Source: Solidesulfovibrio fructosivorans JJ] (lineage in GTDB: Bacteria > Desulfobacterota > Desulfovibrionia > Desulfovibrionales > Desulfovibrionaceae). Taken from it: DNA of 44,901 nucleotides. The position numbers and the translations under genes were made by a program. The notes below the pieces were generated by a model, which did no database searches, was not told the DNA's origin, and saw only the letters and a program-made list of their open reading frames with translations. Within the stretch, counting starts at the first letter, position 1. Each line of letters opens with the position of its first letter. The DNA lies in NCBI RefSeq assembly GCF_000179555.1, contig NZ_AECZ01000033.1, forward strand, positions 1 to 44,901, given 5' to 3'. Below, in pieces: positions 23,555-32,244 of the stretch.

Positions 23555-23830
23555 ATGGCTAAAACTGACATCATCGCCAAAATCCAGGCCAATGCCGGCA
23601 TCGCCACCAAGGCCGAGGCGGGGAAGGTTCTTGACGCCGTCCTGGCGGCCATCCAGGATTCCCTGGTTGCGGGCGAGGCGCTGACCCTGACGGGCTTCGG
23701 CACCTTCAAGGTGTCCGAGCGGGCGGCGCGTACCGGCCGCGATCCCCGCACCGGAAACGCCATCGACATTCCGGCTTCCAAGGCTGTCCGGTTCACCCCG
23801 GGCAAGACCCTCAAGGACGCCGTGAAGTAG
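23555..23830 (+). CDS. HU-family DNA-binding protein
   Basis: A 91-residue HU/IHF-family nucleoid protein. The family signature appears as TGFGTFKVSERAARTGRDP near residues 47-65, followed by PASKAVRFTPGKTLKDAVK. The GRDPRTG arm includes the proline that intercalates into DNA, and HU proteins bend DNA non-specifically as dimers. ATG 23555 follows GAAGGAG at a rather long spacing. A near-perfect intrinsic terminator follows. Confidence 0.95.
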   Translation: MAKTDIIAKIQANAGIATKAEAGKVLDAVLAAIQDSLVAGEALTLTGFGTFKVSERAARTGRDPRTGNAIDIPASKAVRFTPGKTLKDAVK

Positions 23831-23853
23831 TTTTCTTTTGCCCTTTGGGCAGC

Positions 23854-23883
23854 AAAGGCCGCGGGAAACCGCGGCCTTTTTTT
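23854..23883 (+). terminator. Intrinsic terminator after the HU gene
   Basis: AAAGGCCGCGG-GAAA-CCGCGGCCTTT then TTTT, an 11-bp stem with a GAAA tetraloop. It lies between converging genes and could act in both directions. Confidence 0.9.
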
Positions 23884-23893
23884 ATGGGGTCCC

Positions 23894-24346
23894 TTACAGC
23901 GGCGCCCAGCCGAGCAGCGAAAATCCCGTTTCCGGGTCCTTGGACCGGGCCAGGTCCGTGCCGAGTATCTCGATCACCACCACCTCGAAAATCTTCCACA
24001 CGTCGAGCCCCGGCCGCACGCAGCCGGCCCGCGTCTCCTCGCCGCGCCCGAGCACGCCGTGCATGTGCAGCATCGGCTTGCCGCCGATGGCGGAGGGAAA
24101 AAGCGTGCCCACGGCAGCGGCCTCGTGCACGCGGGAGATGGCCGCGAACATGGCCGTCGGCGGCATGACCGTGCCGTCCTTGGGACCGACCACCAGCTTT
24201 CCCTTTCCCAGCCCGCCAAGGGCCAGCACCACGGCCGAGGTCACTTCCCGCTCGGCGGCGAACGCCTCGATGGCGTCCGGAATACGGTCGCCGTCGCCGA
24301 GGCGCAGCACGAACACGCGGCCGATGCGGCCTTCGGATACGATCAT
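23894..24346 (-). CDS. PPC/DUF296-domain protein
   Basis: A 150-residue single-domain PPC (DUF296, PD1-like) protein. The pattern is typical: EGRIGRVFVLRLGDGDRIPDAIEAFA at the N-terminus, a Gly-rich core (VLALGGLGKGKLVVG), and LHMHGVLGRG near 92-101 with histidines that bind metal in some members. In plants the domain accompanies AT-hooks; bacterial versions stand alone and have no proven role. ATG 24346 follows GGAGAG. It converges with the HU gene and shares no obvious operon. Confidence 0.88.
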   Translation of the reverse strand: MIVSEGRIGRVFVLRLGDGDRIPDAIEAFAAEREVTSAVVLALGGLGKGKLVVGPKDGTVMPPTAMFAAISRVHEAAAVGTLFPSAIGGKPMLHMHGVLGRGEETRAGCVRPGLDVWKIFEVVVIEILGTDLARSKDPETGFSLLGWAPL

Positions 24347-24718
24347 GCCATTCTCTCCGGTTGTTCCTGGTTTCGAAAGCGTCGTACACGGCGGATACGC
24401 CGGGCCGCGCCACGGATGTGGCCGGGGGCCTGTCCTTCTCGCCGCCGCGTTTTCCGGTCGGGCGACGCGGCGCGTTCACCGCGACCTTCCCGACATGCGG
24501 CATTTGCATGTGCGGACCAAAAGGGGCTGGGAATTGTCCCGGCGGGGGCGGTCAAGGCGTCGCGCTCGCGACGCTTCTTTTCGACGGCCCCCACCCAGCG
24601 GACATCCGCGCGCATCGCCGGGGATGGCGCGCAATTCTGCGGAAAGGGCCGCGCCAACCGGCGCGGCATGGACCGGCTCGTGTCGTTTCCTCGAGGCGGA
24701 GTTACCCGTGAGGGGACA
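24347..24718. other. 372-bp interval with no supported gene
   Basis: Between the PPC gene start and the rubredoxin stop. A 116-residue frame is open on the plus strand (24361-24711), but it has no ribosome site and a frame-shadow composition. An 8-bp hairpin at 24648-24667 (GCCGCGCC-AACC-GGCGCGGC) lies about 50 bases past the rubredoxin stop, but has only CCCTTT after it on the minus strand. Confidence 0.5.
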
Positions 24719-24877
24719 CTAGACCTTGTTGAATTCGCTTTTCGGGGCGCCGCAGACCGGGCAGACCCAATCCTCGGGGATGTCTTCGAACTTGGTGCCG
24801 GGAGCCACGCCATTGTCGGGATCGCCGGCGGCGGGATCATACACATAGCCACAGATGCTGCATTCGTATTTGTCCAT
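24719..24877 (-). CDS. rub: Rubredoxin
   Basis: A 52-residue rubredoxin, a cytoplasmic one-iron electron carrier, common in Desulfovibrio for oxygen and superoxide detoxification. Both knuckles are present: CSICGY at residues 6-11 and CPVCGAP at 39-45; the four cysteines bind iron. The aromatic and acidic core ([24 protein letters not shown]) is also typical. ATG 24877 follows AAAGGAG. No rbo, roo or rbr partner is adjacent; the preceding gene on this strand is the heme chemoreceptor, 250 bases upstream and separated by a hairpin. Confidence 0.96.
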   Translation of the reverse strand: MDKYECSICGYVYDPAAGDPDNGVAPGTKFEDIPEDWVCPVCGAPKSEFNKV

Positions 24878-24989
24878 GAAAAAGCTCCTTTGGGGTTGAG
24901 CCGGATGGCATTCCTTATTTGCCCGCAGCGCCGGGGCCGCAATGGCTCCCTTGCCTGCGCGGCAACAAGGTTATTGGTCGATGGGGCGC

Positions 24990-25029
24990 CGAAAAGGCAT
25001 CCGTATGCGCCTGCCGCATCGCCGGATGC
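24990..25029 (-). terminator. Branched hairpin after the chemoreceptor gene
   Basis: Outer arms GCATCCG (24997-25003) and CGGATGC (25023-25029) enclose an inner ATGCG/CGCAT stem. On the minus strand it is followed by CTTTTC. It lies about 100 bases past the chemoreceptor stop and before rubredoxin, so it may separate the two transcripts or act in the rubredoxin leader. Confidence 0.45.
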
Positions 25030-25080
25030 GTCCCCACCGACAGTCCATGCGACTGTAGATAGCGATCACGCCGGCCCAAG

Positions 25081-25110
25081 TCTATCCTTTAGTTCGCACC
25101 AAATTGTCAA
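25081..25110 (-). promoter_or_regulatory. Weak candidate rubredoxin promoter
   Basis: On the minus strand TTGACA (25105-25110), 18-base spacer, GATAGA (25081-25086), just past the chemoreceptor stop. The implied leader of about 200 bases would contain the hairpin at 24997-25029, which makes this assignment uncertain. Confidence 0.25.
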
Positions 25111-25129
25111 GAGTGGCCAGCATCCTGGT

Positions 25130-27142
25130 CTACTCCTGCCGGAACTGTTCCACCAGCTCGGCCAGATGATGGGCCATGGAGCGCACCTCGCCGATGCGGG
25201 TGTTGGCGTCGCCGATCTGGCGGGCGATGTCCTTGGACAGTTCGTTGATGTGGCTCACGCTGCCGTTGACTTCCTCGCTGGTGGCGGACTGTTGCTCCGA
25301 AGCGGCGGCGATGTTGCGCACCATGTCGGCGATGCGGTTGGATTGCTCGACGATGCCCGTGAGCACGAAGCCGGACTTTTCGGCCATGCCCGCCGTCTGT
25401 TCCACCTTGGACTTGGTGTCGTTCATGCCGGCCACGACCAGGCGCGTGCTGTCCTGGATGTCGGTTATGGCCGTGGCCACCTCGGCGGTCGCGGTCATGG
25501 TCTTTTCGGCCAGTTTGCGGACCTCGTCGGCGACGACCGCGAATCCGCGCCCGGCATCGCCGGCCCTGGCCGCCTCGATGGCGGCGTTTAAGGCCAGCAG
25601 GTTCGTCTGGTCGGCGATGTCGCCGATGACGGACAGCACCTGGCCGATGTTGACGGCCCTGGTCTCGAGGTTGGCCAGGGACCCGGCCAGCTCGGCGGTC
25701 TTGACCGAGACCTGCTTGGTCTCGTCCACGGTGCGGGCCACCTCCTGGCCGCCGTCGATGGCGGCCCTGGTGGCCACGTCCGAGGCCTGGGCCGTGTCGC
25801 CGGCGTTTTGGGCCACCTCGATCACGGTGGCGTTCATCTCCTCCATGGCCGTGGCCACGCGCTCGGTCTCGCGGGCGGTGTTTTCCACGCCGCCGGTCAG
25901 CTCGTCCATGCTGGCGGTCAGGATGTCCGAGGCGTCGGACAGGTTCTTGGCCACGGCGGTGACCTCGTCGGCCACGACCAGGAGTTTCTCGCGCTGGGAG
26001 CGGATGCGGTCCTTGTCCTTTTCCTCCTGGGTCAGGTCGATGAGCACGCCGATGACGCCGACCACGTCGCCCGAGGCGTTTTTGAGCGGGGAAATCTCGT
26101 AGTGCAGGGGAAAGACCTGGCCGTCGGTTCGGGTGAACCGGGTGAACCCGCTGGCGCACTCCCCGGAATCGAGCACTCCGGCGCAGCCCGAGCGTCCGTC
26201 CTCGCGCTTGAAACTGTCGGCCACGAGTGCGCCCAGCATTTCGGCGTCGGTCTTGCCGAGGATATGCTGGAGGGGGATGTTGACAAATTCGAAGCGGCGG
26301 TTCTTATCGGCCACGAAAATGGGAATGATGACGCCGTTTAAGATGCCCTTGTTGTATTCGAGCTGGTCCTTGATGGTGCGCACCATGGCCGAGAGGTTGA
26401 CGGCGAGCTGGGCGATCTCGTCCTTGCCCGGCACATCGAAGGAAAGGTCGAGGGAACCGTGGCTTATGGCCTCGGACAGGCCGGCCAGCTTTTTTACCCG
26501 GCCGACCACGGAATGCTTCATGAAGAGCAGCAGGGCGACGAGCAGGGCGGCCATGCCGCCAAGGGACAGGCCGGCGCTTTTTATCTGGTCGTCCCGCAGC
26601 CGGGTCACTTCCGGGGTGATGTCCTGGACCACGACCATGGCCCCGAGGATGGGCTTGGACGCCCCGTGGCAGTGGTGGCAGGCCGGTTCGTTGCGCACGG
26701 AGCTTACGGCCACGAAGGACCTGGTTCCGGCCCAGGGCAGGATGTCGCCGCCGTGGAAGTCGTCGGCCAGGGCTTTCCCCACCAGTCCGGTGACGGCCGC
26801 GTCCGGGGACAGGGCGGTGAAATCCCGGCGCACGGCGGCGGTGTCCGTGGAGTAGGTCACGTTGCCCTGGAAGTCGGTCAGAAAGACCCGGATGTCGGTG
26901 TGGGCCGCGGCCACCTTGGTGAACTGGGCCGCGGTTTCGGCATTCTTGCCGAGGCGCATGGGCTCTTCGATGGCCATGCGCAGGATGTCGCTTATGCGCC
27001 GGGCGGTGTGGTCGATCTGGGCCACGGAGCCCTGGCGCTGCCAGTGGGCGTTGGCCAGGAAAAGGCCGGTGAAGGCGAGGATGGTCAGGCCCGAAACGAG
27101 CAGGAGCACCTTGAGTCCAAGCGAGCGTGAAACGACTCCCAT
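25130..27142 (-). CDS. Methyl-accepting chemotaxis protein with periplasmic c-type heme site, DcrA-like
   Basis: A 670-residue membrane chemoreceptor. The first transmembrane helix is near residues 9-29; a periplasmic sensor of about 160 residues contains CHHCH at 155-159, a covalent c-heme attachment site; the second helix is near 190-209. Then come HAMP (210-262), a PAS domain (about 264-390) and the long signalling domain with the tip hairpin GDIADQTNLLALNAAIEAARAGDAGRGFAVVADEVRKLAE. Length and heme motif match DcrA of Desulfovibrio vulgaris, a receptor for oxygen and redox potential. The signal is therefore probably oxygen or redox (inference). The tetraheme cytochrome gene lies upstream on the same strand. 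Confidence 0.92.
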   Translation of the reverse strand: MGVVSRSLGLKVLLLVSGLTILAFTGLFLANAHWQRQGSVAQIDHTARRISDILRMAIEEPMRLGKNAETAAQFTKVAAAHTDIRVFLTDFQGNVTYSTDTAAVRRDFTALSPDAAVTGLVGKALADDFHGGDILPWAGTRSFVAVSSVRNEPACHHCHGASKPILGAMVVVQDITPEVTRLRDDQIKSAGLSLGGMAALLVALLLFMKHSVVGRVKKLAGLSEAISHGSLDLSFDVPGKDEIAQLAVNLSAMVRTIKDQLEYNKGILNGVIIPIFVADKNRRFEFVNIPLQHILGKTDAEMLGALVADSFKREDGRSGCAGVLDSGECASGFTRFTRTDGQVFPLHYEISPLKNASGDVVGVIGVLIDLTQEEKDKDRIRSQREKLLVVADEVTAVAKNLSDASDILTASMDELTGGVENTARETERVATAMEEMNATVIEVAQNAGDTAQASDVATRAAIDGGQEVARTVDETKQVSVKTAELAGSLANLETRAVNIGQVLSVIGDIADQTNLLALNAAIEAARAGDAGRGFAVVADEVRKLAEKTMTATAEVATAITDIQDSTRLVVAGMNDTKSKVEQTAGMAEKSGFVLTGIVEQSNRIADMVRNIAAASEQQSATSEEVNGSVSHINELSKDIARQIGDANTRIGEVRSMAHHLAELVEQFRQE

Positions 27143-27481
27143 CCCTTCCCCCCTGGTGGCTGTCCGCGAAAGGCGTTGGCGCGCGTTTCACGGGCAGCAC
27201 ATGTATTTTTAGATACCCGTGTGCAACCCTTGTCTGTGGCTGTTTAAAAGATTGTGGTTGGCTGGCCGGCGTCTGGGGATGACGGGCGCTCGCGTCATAT
27301 TTGGGCACACATCCCTGCTTTTGGCCTCGCCGGCTTCTCTCCGATTCCTTTCGAACCCCGGGAAAGTTTTTCCCCCGGTTTCCCCATGCTACACCTTTAA
27401 AAGATTTAGGAAGGGGAGAGCGCGAGAGGGGAGAACCCTTTTTAAAGGGTTTCCCCTCTCGCATCCTCTTCTCCCCAAACA
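27143..27481. other. 339-bp interval between cytochrome and chemoreceptor genes
   Basis: Holds the hairpin element at 27402-27462 near the cytochrome stop and, presumably, the chemoreceptor promoter. A loose dyad (CACGGG near 27188, CCCGTG near 27216) surrounds an A/T-rich core that could be a regulatory site. No coding frame is convincing. Confidence 0.5.
27402..27462 (-). terminator. Long-hairpin terminator-like element after the tetraheme cytochrome, copy 6
   Basis: The 41-bp core (27422-27462) is identical to 4041-4081 and to the reverse complement of 1651-1691; the 20-bp tail differs by a base or two. It starts 20 bases past the cytochrome stop and points in the direction of that gene. 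Confidence 0.8.
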
Positions 27482-27985
27482 CTAATGCGCTCCGGCGAAG
27501 AGCATGGGCTTGAAGTTGAAGTTGCGCACGCGTTCGGCGTTGTGGCAGCGCTCGCACTCGGACATGGCCAGCTTCGATTTGATGAGGGACGGGTCGCCGC
27601 CGGAAGCGACATGGGCCGAGCCCGGGCCGTGGCAGACCTCGCAGCCGGCATTGGCCAGTTCGGGCGTTTTTTCGAAGCTCACGAAGCCGCCGGGCTGGCC
27701 GTAGCCGGTGGTATGGCAGGCGAAGCAGCCGCGCAGTTCCTCGGGCGTGAGCTTTTTGGCCATGATCTTGACCGATTGGGAGGAGTGGGCTTTTTTCGAG
27801 TACTTGGAATACGATTCGTATTCCTTGGCGTGACATTCCTGGCAGGCTTTGGAGCCGACGTAGACGGCGGGGTTGGCGGGCGCGGACGGGGCTTGGCCGT
27901 TTTGTTGGGCAAAGGCGGGGAGGGGAGAGGAGAGCAGGGCCGCCGCGAGCAAAGCCATACAAAAAGACCGCAGCCGGACTGACAT
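27482..27985 (-). CDS. Periplasmic tetraheme c-type cytochrome, c554-like
   Basis: A 167-residue secreted cytochrome. Residues 1-26 are a signal peptide (cleavage near AFA-QQ). Four CxxCH motifs (CQECH 48, CFACH 87, CEVCH 115, CERCH 144) predict four c-hemes. YVGSKACQECHAKEYESY and the A-HSSQSV segment resemble the cytochrome c554 family; spacing excludes the compact Desulfovibrio cytochrome c3 fold. ATG 27985 follows AGGAGC. It probably shuttles electrons in the periplasm. The chemoreceptor downstream also has a periplasmic heme, so direct redox contact is conceivable but unproven. Confidence 0.92.
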   Translation of the reverse strand: MSVRLRSFCMALLAAALLSSPLPAFAQQNGQAPSAPANPAVYVGSKACQECHAKEYESYSKYSKKAHSSQSVKIMAKKLTPEELRGCFACHTTGYGQPGGFVSFEKTPELANAGCEVCHGPGSAHVASGGDPSLIKSKLAMSECERCHNAERVRNFNFKPMLFAGAH

Positions 27986-28087
27986 GATATGCTCCTGGGC
28001 TCGGGTGGAAAATCAAAATTACATTAGCCTATTTCCAAAGCCCAATCAATACGGTTTGGCCGATGGCAGTGATGAATCACGACGAAA

Positions 28088-28108
28088 CCGCCGTCCTTCG
28101 GACGGCGG
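28088..28108 (-). terminator. Possible purL terminator hairpin
   Basis: CCGCCGTCC-TTC-GGACGGCGG, a 9-bp perfect stem about 105 bases past the purL stop. On the minus strand it is followed by TTTCG only, so it is a weak terminator candidate. Confidence 0.4.
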
Positions 28109-28213
28109 CGGAAACGGGGAAGAGCGAGGAAACGCGCGTTGATGGACCCGCCGGGGAAACTCCGGGGAAATCTCCCCGACGGACCAGGGGCGGGGAATCC
28201 CGCCCGAAAGGAT

Positions 28214-31210
28214 CTACCAGTCGAGGGTGGCCTTGAAGGCTTCGGCCAGCTCGTCGGCGGTTTCGGCGCAGAAGATGACCGATCCCCGGCGCAGGATCAA
28301 ATCCGGGGCGTCGGTGACCACGCCGATGCGGCCAAGGGCCTCTCCGGCGAAAAGCGCCTCGAAGGCGTCCCGGTTTGCCGGGGCGACCGTCACCACCAGC
28401 CGGCTTTGCGACTCGGCGTAGAGCAGCTCCAGGTCGGTGAGCCCCGGAACGGCCGGGACCAAGGCCAGATCCAGGTCCGCGCCGAGCCGGCCGCCAAGCG
28501 CCATCTCGGCCAGGGCCACGGCCAAGCCGCCGTCGGAGCAGTCGTGGCAGGCGGAAACCAGTCCCCGGCGCATGGCCGCGTGCAGGGCGCTGTAGCGCCG
28601 CGCGGCCGGGGTGGCGTCGACCTGGGGCACGTCGGGCGAGGAAAAGCCCAGTTCGTCGGCAAGCTCCGAAGCGCCCAGTTCCGGGCGCGTGACGCCGAGG
28701 ACGTAGACTAGGTCGTCGGCCCGCTTGAAATCGGACGTCACCACCCGGGCGACGTCGGGCACGAATCCCATGACCGAAAAGAGCACCGTGGGCGGGATGG
28801 AGATCTTGGCTCCGCCGCCGGAGTAGTCGTTTTTCATGGAATCCTTGCCCGAAACGCAGGGCACGCGGTAGGCCCGGCAGAAATGGGCCAGGGCCCGGTT
28901 GGCGCGTACGAGCTGGGCCAGCTTGTAGCGGCCGTCCGGGGTCTTTTCCGATTCCACCGGGTCGCACCAGCAGAAGTTGTCCACCCCGGCCAGGCGCGCG
29001 GGATCCGCGCCCACGGCCACCGCGCCGCGCACGGCCTCGTCGATGGCCGCGGCCATCATCCAGTAGGTGTCGATGTCGGAGTAGCGCGGGCAGATGCCGT
29101 GGGAGAGGGCCACGCCCTCGGGCCGCGACAGGTCCGGGCGCAGCACGCCGCCGTCGGACGGGCCGTCGCGCCGCGCGCCGCACAGGGGCTTGACCGCCGA
29201 GCCGCCTTTGACCTCGTGGTCGTACTGGCGCACCACGTATTCCTTGCTGCAGATATTGAGCCGGCCGAGCATGCGCTTTAAGAGCTTGCCGTGTCCGCCG
29301 CCGGGCATGACGGGCTCGGTGCGGGGGATTTCCGGGCGTTTCCACGCGGCGGCGAGATGCATGCGCGGCGCGCCTCCGTGCAGGAACTCCATGTCGATGT
29401 AGGCGATGACGCGCTTGCCGTAATGGACGCGCAGGAACCCGGAGTCGGTGAAGTTGCCGAGTTCGGTGGACTCCACGCCCATTTCGCGGGAAAGCTTCAG
29501 GAAGGCCGGGAGATGGTTGGGCGGCACGGCCAGGGTCATGCGCTCCTGGGCTTCGGAGGTGAAAATCTCCCAGGGGACCAGACCGTCGTATTTGAGCGGC
29601 ACCCGGTCGAGGTAGAGCTCGCAGCCGCCGCTGTCCTGGGCCATCTCGCCCACGGAGCTCGACAGCCCGCCCGCGCCGTTGTCGGTGATGGCGTGGTAGA
29701 GCCCCAGGTCGCGGGCGCGCATGAGGAAGTCGTACATGCGGCGCTGGGTGATGGGGTCGCCGATCTGCACGGCCGTGGCCGGCGAGCCCTCGTGCAGCTC
29801 TTCGGAGGAGAAGGTCGCGCCGTGGATGCCGTCCTTGCCGACCCGGCCGCCGACCATGACGATGTAGTCCCCGGACATGGCCTTTTTGACGTAGCTCGGC
29901 TTGCCGCCAAGGGCTGCGGGCAGGGTGCCGACCGTGCCGCAAAAAACCAGCGGCTTGCCGAGGTAGCGCTCGTCGAAGACGATGGAGCCGTTGACGGTCG
30001 GGATGCCGGACTTGTTGCCGCCGTGCTCCACGCCCTCGCGCACGCCTTCGAGCACCCGGCGGGGATGGAGCAGGCGCGGGGGAAGCTGGCCTTCCCAAAA
30101 CGGCGAGGCGAAGCAGAAGACGTCGGTGTTGCACAAAAGGTTCGCCCCCATGCCGGTGCCCATGGGGTCGCGGTTGACGCCGACGATGCCGGTCAGCGCG
30201 CCGCCGTAGGGATCGAGGGCCGAGGGGCTGTTGTGGGTCTCCACCTTGATGCAGATGTGCAGCTCGTCGGTAAAGCGCACCACGCCGGCGTTGTCGGAAA
30301 AAACAGACAAGCAGAAGTCGTTTTCGCCAAGAGCCTTGCGGATGTCGCGGGTCGATCCCTGGACGTAGGTCTTGTACAGGCTCTCGATGACCTCGACCTC
30401 GCCGGTTTCCTCGTCCACGTAGTCGATGACGGCGTTGAAGATCTTGTGCTTGCAGTGCTCGGACCAGGTCTGGGCGATGCACTCGAGCTCCACGTCGGTG
30501 GGGTTGTGCACAAGGCCGAAGACCGAGCGGCGCATCTTGAAGCCCGGCCGGCCGAAGTAGGCGCGGATGGCCCACCACTCGGGCAACGACAGGGCCAGGG
30601 TGCGCGCGCGCCCGAATTCCAGCATGTCCGCTTCGAGCATGTTGAACAGGTCCGGGGCCTCGACCTTGGCGCTGGCCTGTCCGGTCACCCTGGCGGCGCG
30701 GGCGGGAAAGCCCGGCTCGGCGCGCCACTCGTCGCCGGACTTGATGTCGTGGCGCTGGAGCAGGTCGTTGGCGAGCAGGTCCACGGCCACGCGCTCGGCC
30801 GCGGCCCGGTCGGACAGGCCCTCGATGTGGTACTGGGCGGCGGTGTAGACGGCGAGCGACGCCTTGCGGTCCTCGGGCAGGGAAAGCGCCAGGGCGATGG
30901 TGTCCCGGGCGGTCCTGGCCTCGTTGTCGGTCACGCCCGGGCGAAAGCCGATCTCGATGACCCAGTCCGTGGCTTCCGGGGCCGGGGAGATGGGATCGAG
31001 GGAAGCTTCCTGCACCACCGGGTCGTGCAGCACGCCGGCGGCGGCGACTTCGGCCGCTTCGGCCTCGGTCAGGCCGTCGATGGTAAAGATTTTGACGAGG
31101 CGAACGGCCGTGACGGGCAGGCGCAGTTCGTTTCCGATCTTGGCGGCCACCCGATGGCCGAGGACGTCCGTAACGCTTGGGCGCAGGCCCACGGCGACGC
31201 GACTGAGCAT
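28214..31210 (-). CDS. purL: Phosphoribosylformylglycinamidine synthase, PurS-PurL fusion form
   Basis: A 998-residue enzyme of purine synthesis that converts FGAR to FGAM with ATP and ammonia. The first ~200 residues contain a PurS-like segment (RPSVTDVLGHRVAAKIG; later IEIGFRPGVTDNEARTA), followed by the PurL core with WSEHCKHKIFNAVIDY, VKVETHNSPSALDPYGGA and NGAGGLSSSVGEMA. There is no C-terminal glutaminase domain as in the 1300-residue enterobacterial enzyme, so a separate PurQ is needed. ATG 31210 follows AAAGGA. It ends a tight five-gene run with menaquinone genes upstream (gap 55 bases), an unusual mix of purine and quinone synthesis. Confidence 0.95.
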   Translation of the reverse strand: MLSRVAVGLRPSVTDVLGHRVAAKIGNELRLPVTAVRLVKIFTIDGLTEAEAAEVAAAGVLHDPVVQEASLDPISPAPEATDWVIEIGFRPGVTDNEARTARDTIALALSLPEDRKASLAVYTAAQYHIEGLSDRAAAERVAVDLLANDLLQRHDIKSGDEWRAEPGFPARAARVTGQASAKVEAPDLFNMLEADMLEFGRARTLALSLPEWWAIRAYFGRPGFKMRRSVFGLVHNPTDVELECIAQTWSEHCKHKIFNAVIDYVDEETGEVEVIESLYKTYVQGSTRDIRKALGENDFCLSVFSDNAGVVRFTDELHICIKVETHNSPSALDPYGGALTGIVGVNRDPMGTGMGANLLCNTDVFCFASPFWEGQLPPRLLHPRRVLEGVREGVEHGGNKSGIPTVNGSIVFDERYLGKPLVFCGTVGTLPAALGGKPSYVKKAMSGDYIVMVGGRVGKDGIHGATFSSEELHEGSPATAVQIGDPITQRRMYDFLMRARDLGLYHAITDNGAGGLSSSVGEMAQDSGGCELYLDRVPLKYDGLVPWEIFTSEAQERMTLAVPPNHLPAFLKLSREMGVESTELGNFTDSGFLRVHYGKRVIAYIDMEFLHGGAPRMHLAAAWKRPEIPRTEPVMPGGGHGKLLKRMLGRLNICSKEYVVRQYDHEVKGGSAVKPLCGARRDGPSDGGVLRPDLSRPEGVALSHGICPRYSDIDTYWMMAAAIDEAVRGAVAVGADPARLAGVDNFCWCDPVESEKTPDGRYKLAQLVRANRALAHFCRAYRVPCVSGKDSMKNDYSGGGAKISIPPTVLFSVMGFVPDVARVVTSDFKRADDLVYVLGVTRPELGASELADELGFSSPDVPQVDATPAARRYSALHAAMRRGLVSACHDCSDGGLAVALAEMALGGRLGADLDLALVPAVPGLTDLELLYAESQSRLVVTVAPANRDAFEALFAGEALGRIGVVTDAPDLILRRGSVIFCAETADELAEAFKATLDW

Positions 31211-31265
31211 GGCGTTCCTTTCCTGATGGGCCGATGCGCGCCGGCAGCCGCCGGCCGGGCCCGGT

Positions 31266-32234
31266 CTATTTGTCCCGGGCGAGCATGGGCGCCAGCACCT
31301 GGCCGATGAGGTCGGCTTCCGGCGAGGGAGGGAAGACGGCCAGGGCGGCCTGGGCTTTTTCCAGGTAGGCGGCGGCCATTTCCCGGGTTTTTTCGGCGTG
31401 TCCGCCGGCGACGATGTTGCCGCGCAAGTATTCGATGTCCTCGCCGGAAAGCTGGTCCTGGCGGAAATCCTCGGCCAGGCGGCGACGCGCCTCGAAGGGC
31501 TGGGCGGCGAGGTAGAGGATCAGGGGCAGCGTGACCTTGCCTTCCTTGAGGTCCCCGCCCGTGGGTTTGCCGGAAACCGCGGCCGGAGAGGTATAGTCCA
31601 GGGCGTCGTCCACGAGCTGGAAGGCGATGCCGCAGTTGACGCCGAGGGTCTTGGCCGCCTCGCACAGGTTGGCGTCGACTCCGGCCAGCACCGCGCCGCA
31701 GTGGCAGGCGGCCTGGAGCAGGTGGGCCGTTTTGCCCGTGATGATGGAAAGATAGGTGTCGAGCGGCAGGTCGGTGTCTCGCAGATGGGCGATTTCCAAG
31801 ATCTCGCCCGTGGCGGTCTGGAGCAGGGCCTCGGAGAGGATGCGGGTCAGCTCCGGGTCGTCGTATTCGGCCACGGTCCGGTTGGCCAGGGCCAAAAGCA
31901 CGTCGCCGGCCAGGATGGTGTGGGTGGCGCCGAAACGGGTATGAGCCGAGGGTCGGCCGCGCCTAAGCGTCGCCCCGTCCACGATGTCGTCGTGGAGGAG
32001 TGTGGCCGAATGGAGGAACTCCAGGGAGCAGGCCAGGGGATAGACGTCGTCTTCCTGGTGCCCCAGCGCCCTGGCCACCAAAATGGCGAGCAGCGGACGC
32101 AGGCGTTTGCCTCCGGCCAAAAGCACATGGCGCACCACCGGCTGCACCAGAGGACTCAACGACGCCGTGGCGTCCTCCAGGTGCCGGTTTATGGCCGGAA
32201 CTTCCCGAGATAATATGTCCGCGAAATCGCTCAT
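31266..32234 (-). CDS. Trans-polyprenyl diphosphate synthase
   Basis: A 322-residue polyprenyl diphosphate synthase. The first aspartate-rich motif is DDIVDG near residue 82 and the second VDDALD near 215; GGKRLRPLL near 43 and the GATLRRGRPSAHTRFG segment bind diphosphate. Such enzymes make the long isoprenoid tail of quinones. Context supports menaquinone: it starts ten bases after mqnD. ATG 32234 (MSDFADIL) is chosen because upstream residues overlap mqnD and lack similarity; the ribosome site is weak. It could also make a shorter chain, since chain length cannot be read directly. Confidence 0.92.
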   Translation of the reverse strand: MSDFADILSREVPAINRHLEDATASLSPLVQPVVRHVLLAGGKRLRPLLAILVARALGHQEDDVYPLACSLEFLHSATLLHDDIVDGATLRRGRPSAHTRFGATHTILAGDVLLALANRTVAEYDDPELTRILSEALLQTATGEILEIAHLRDTDLPLDTYLSIITGKTAHLLQAACHCGAVLAGVDANLCEAAKTLGVNCGIAFQLVDDALDYTSPAAVSGKPTGGDLKEGKVTLPLILYLAAQPFEARRRLAEDFRQDQLSGEDIEYLRGNIVAGGHAEKTREMAAAYLEKAQAALAVFPPSPEADLIGQVLAPMLARDK

Positions 32235-32244
32235 CCGCTGGCGT

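Noticed and set aside
24361-24711. A 116-residue plus-strand frame between the PPC and rubredoxin genes
   Set aside because: No ribosome site, no recognisable domain and a composition typical of chance frames.
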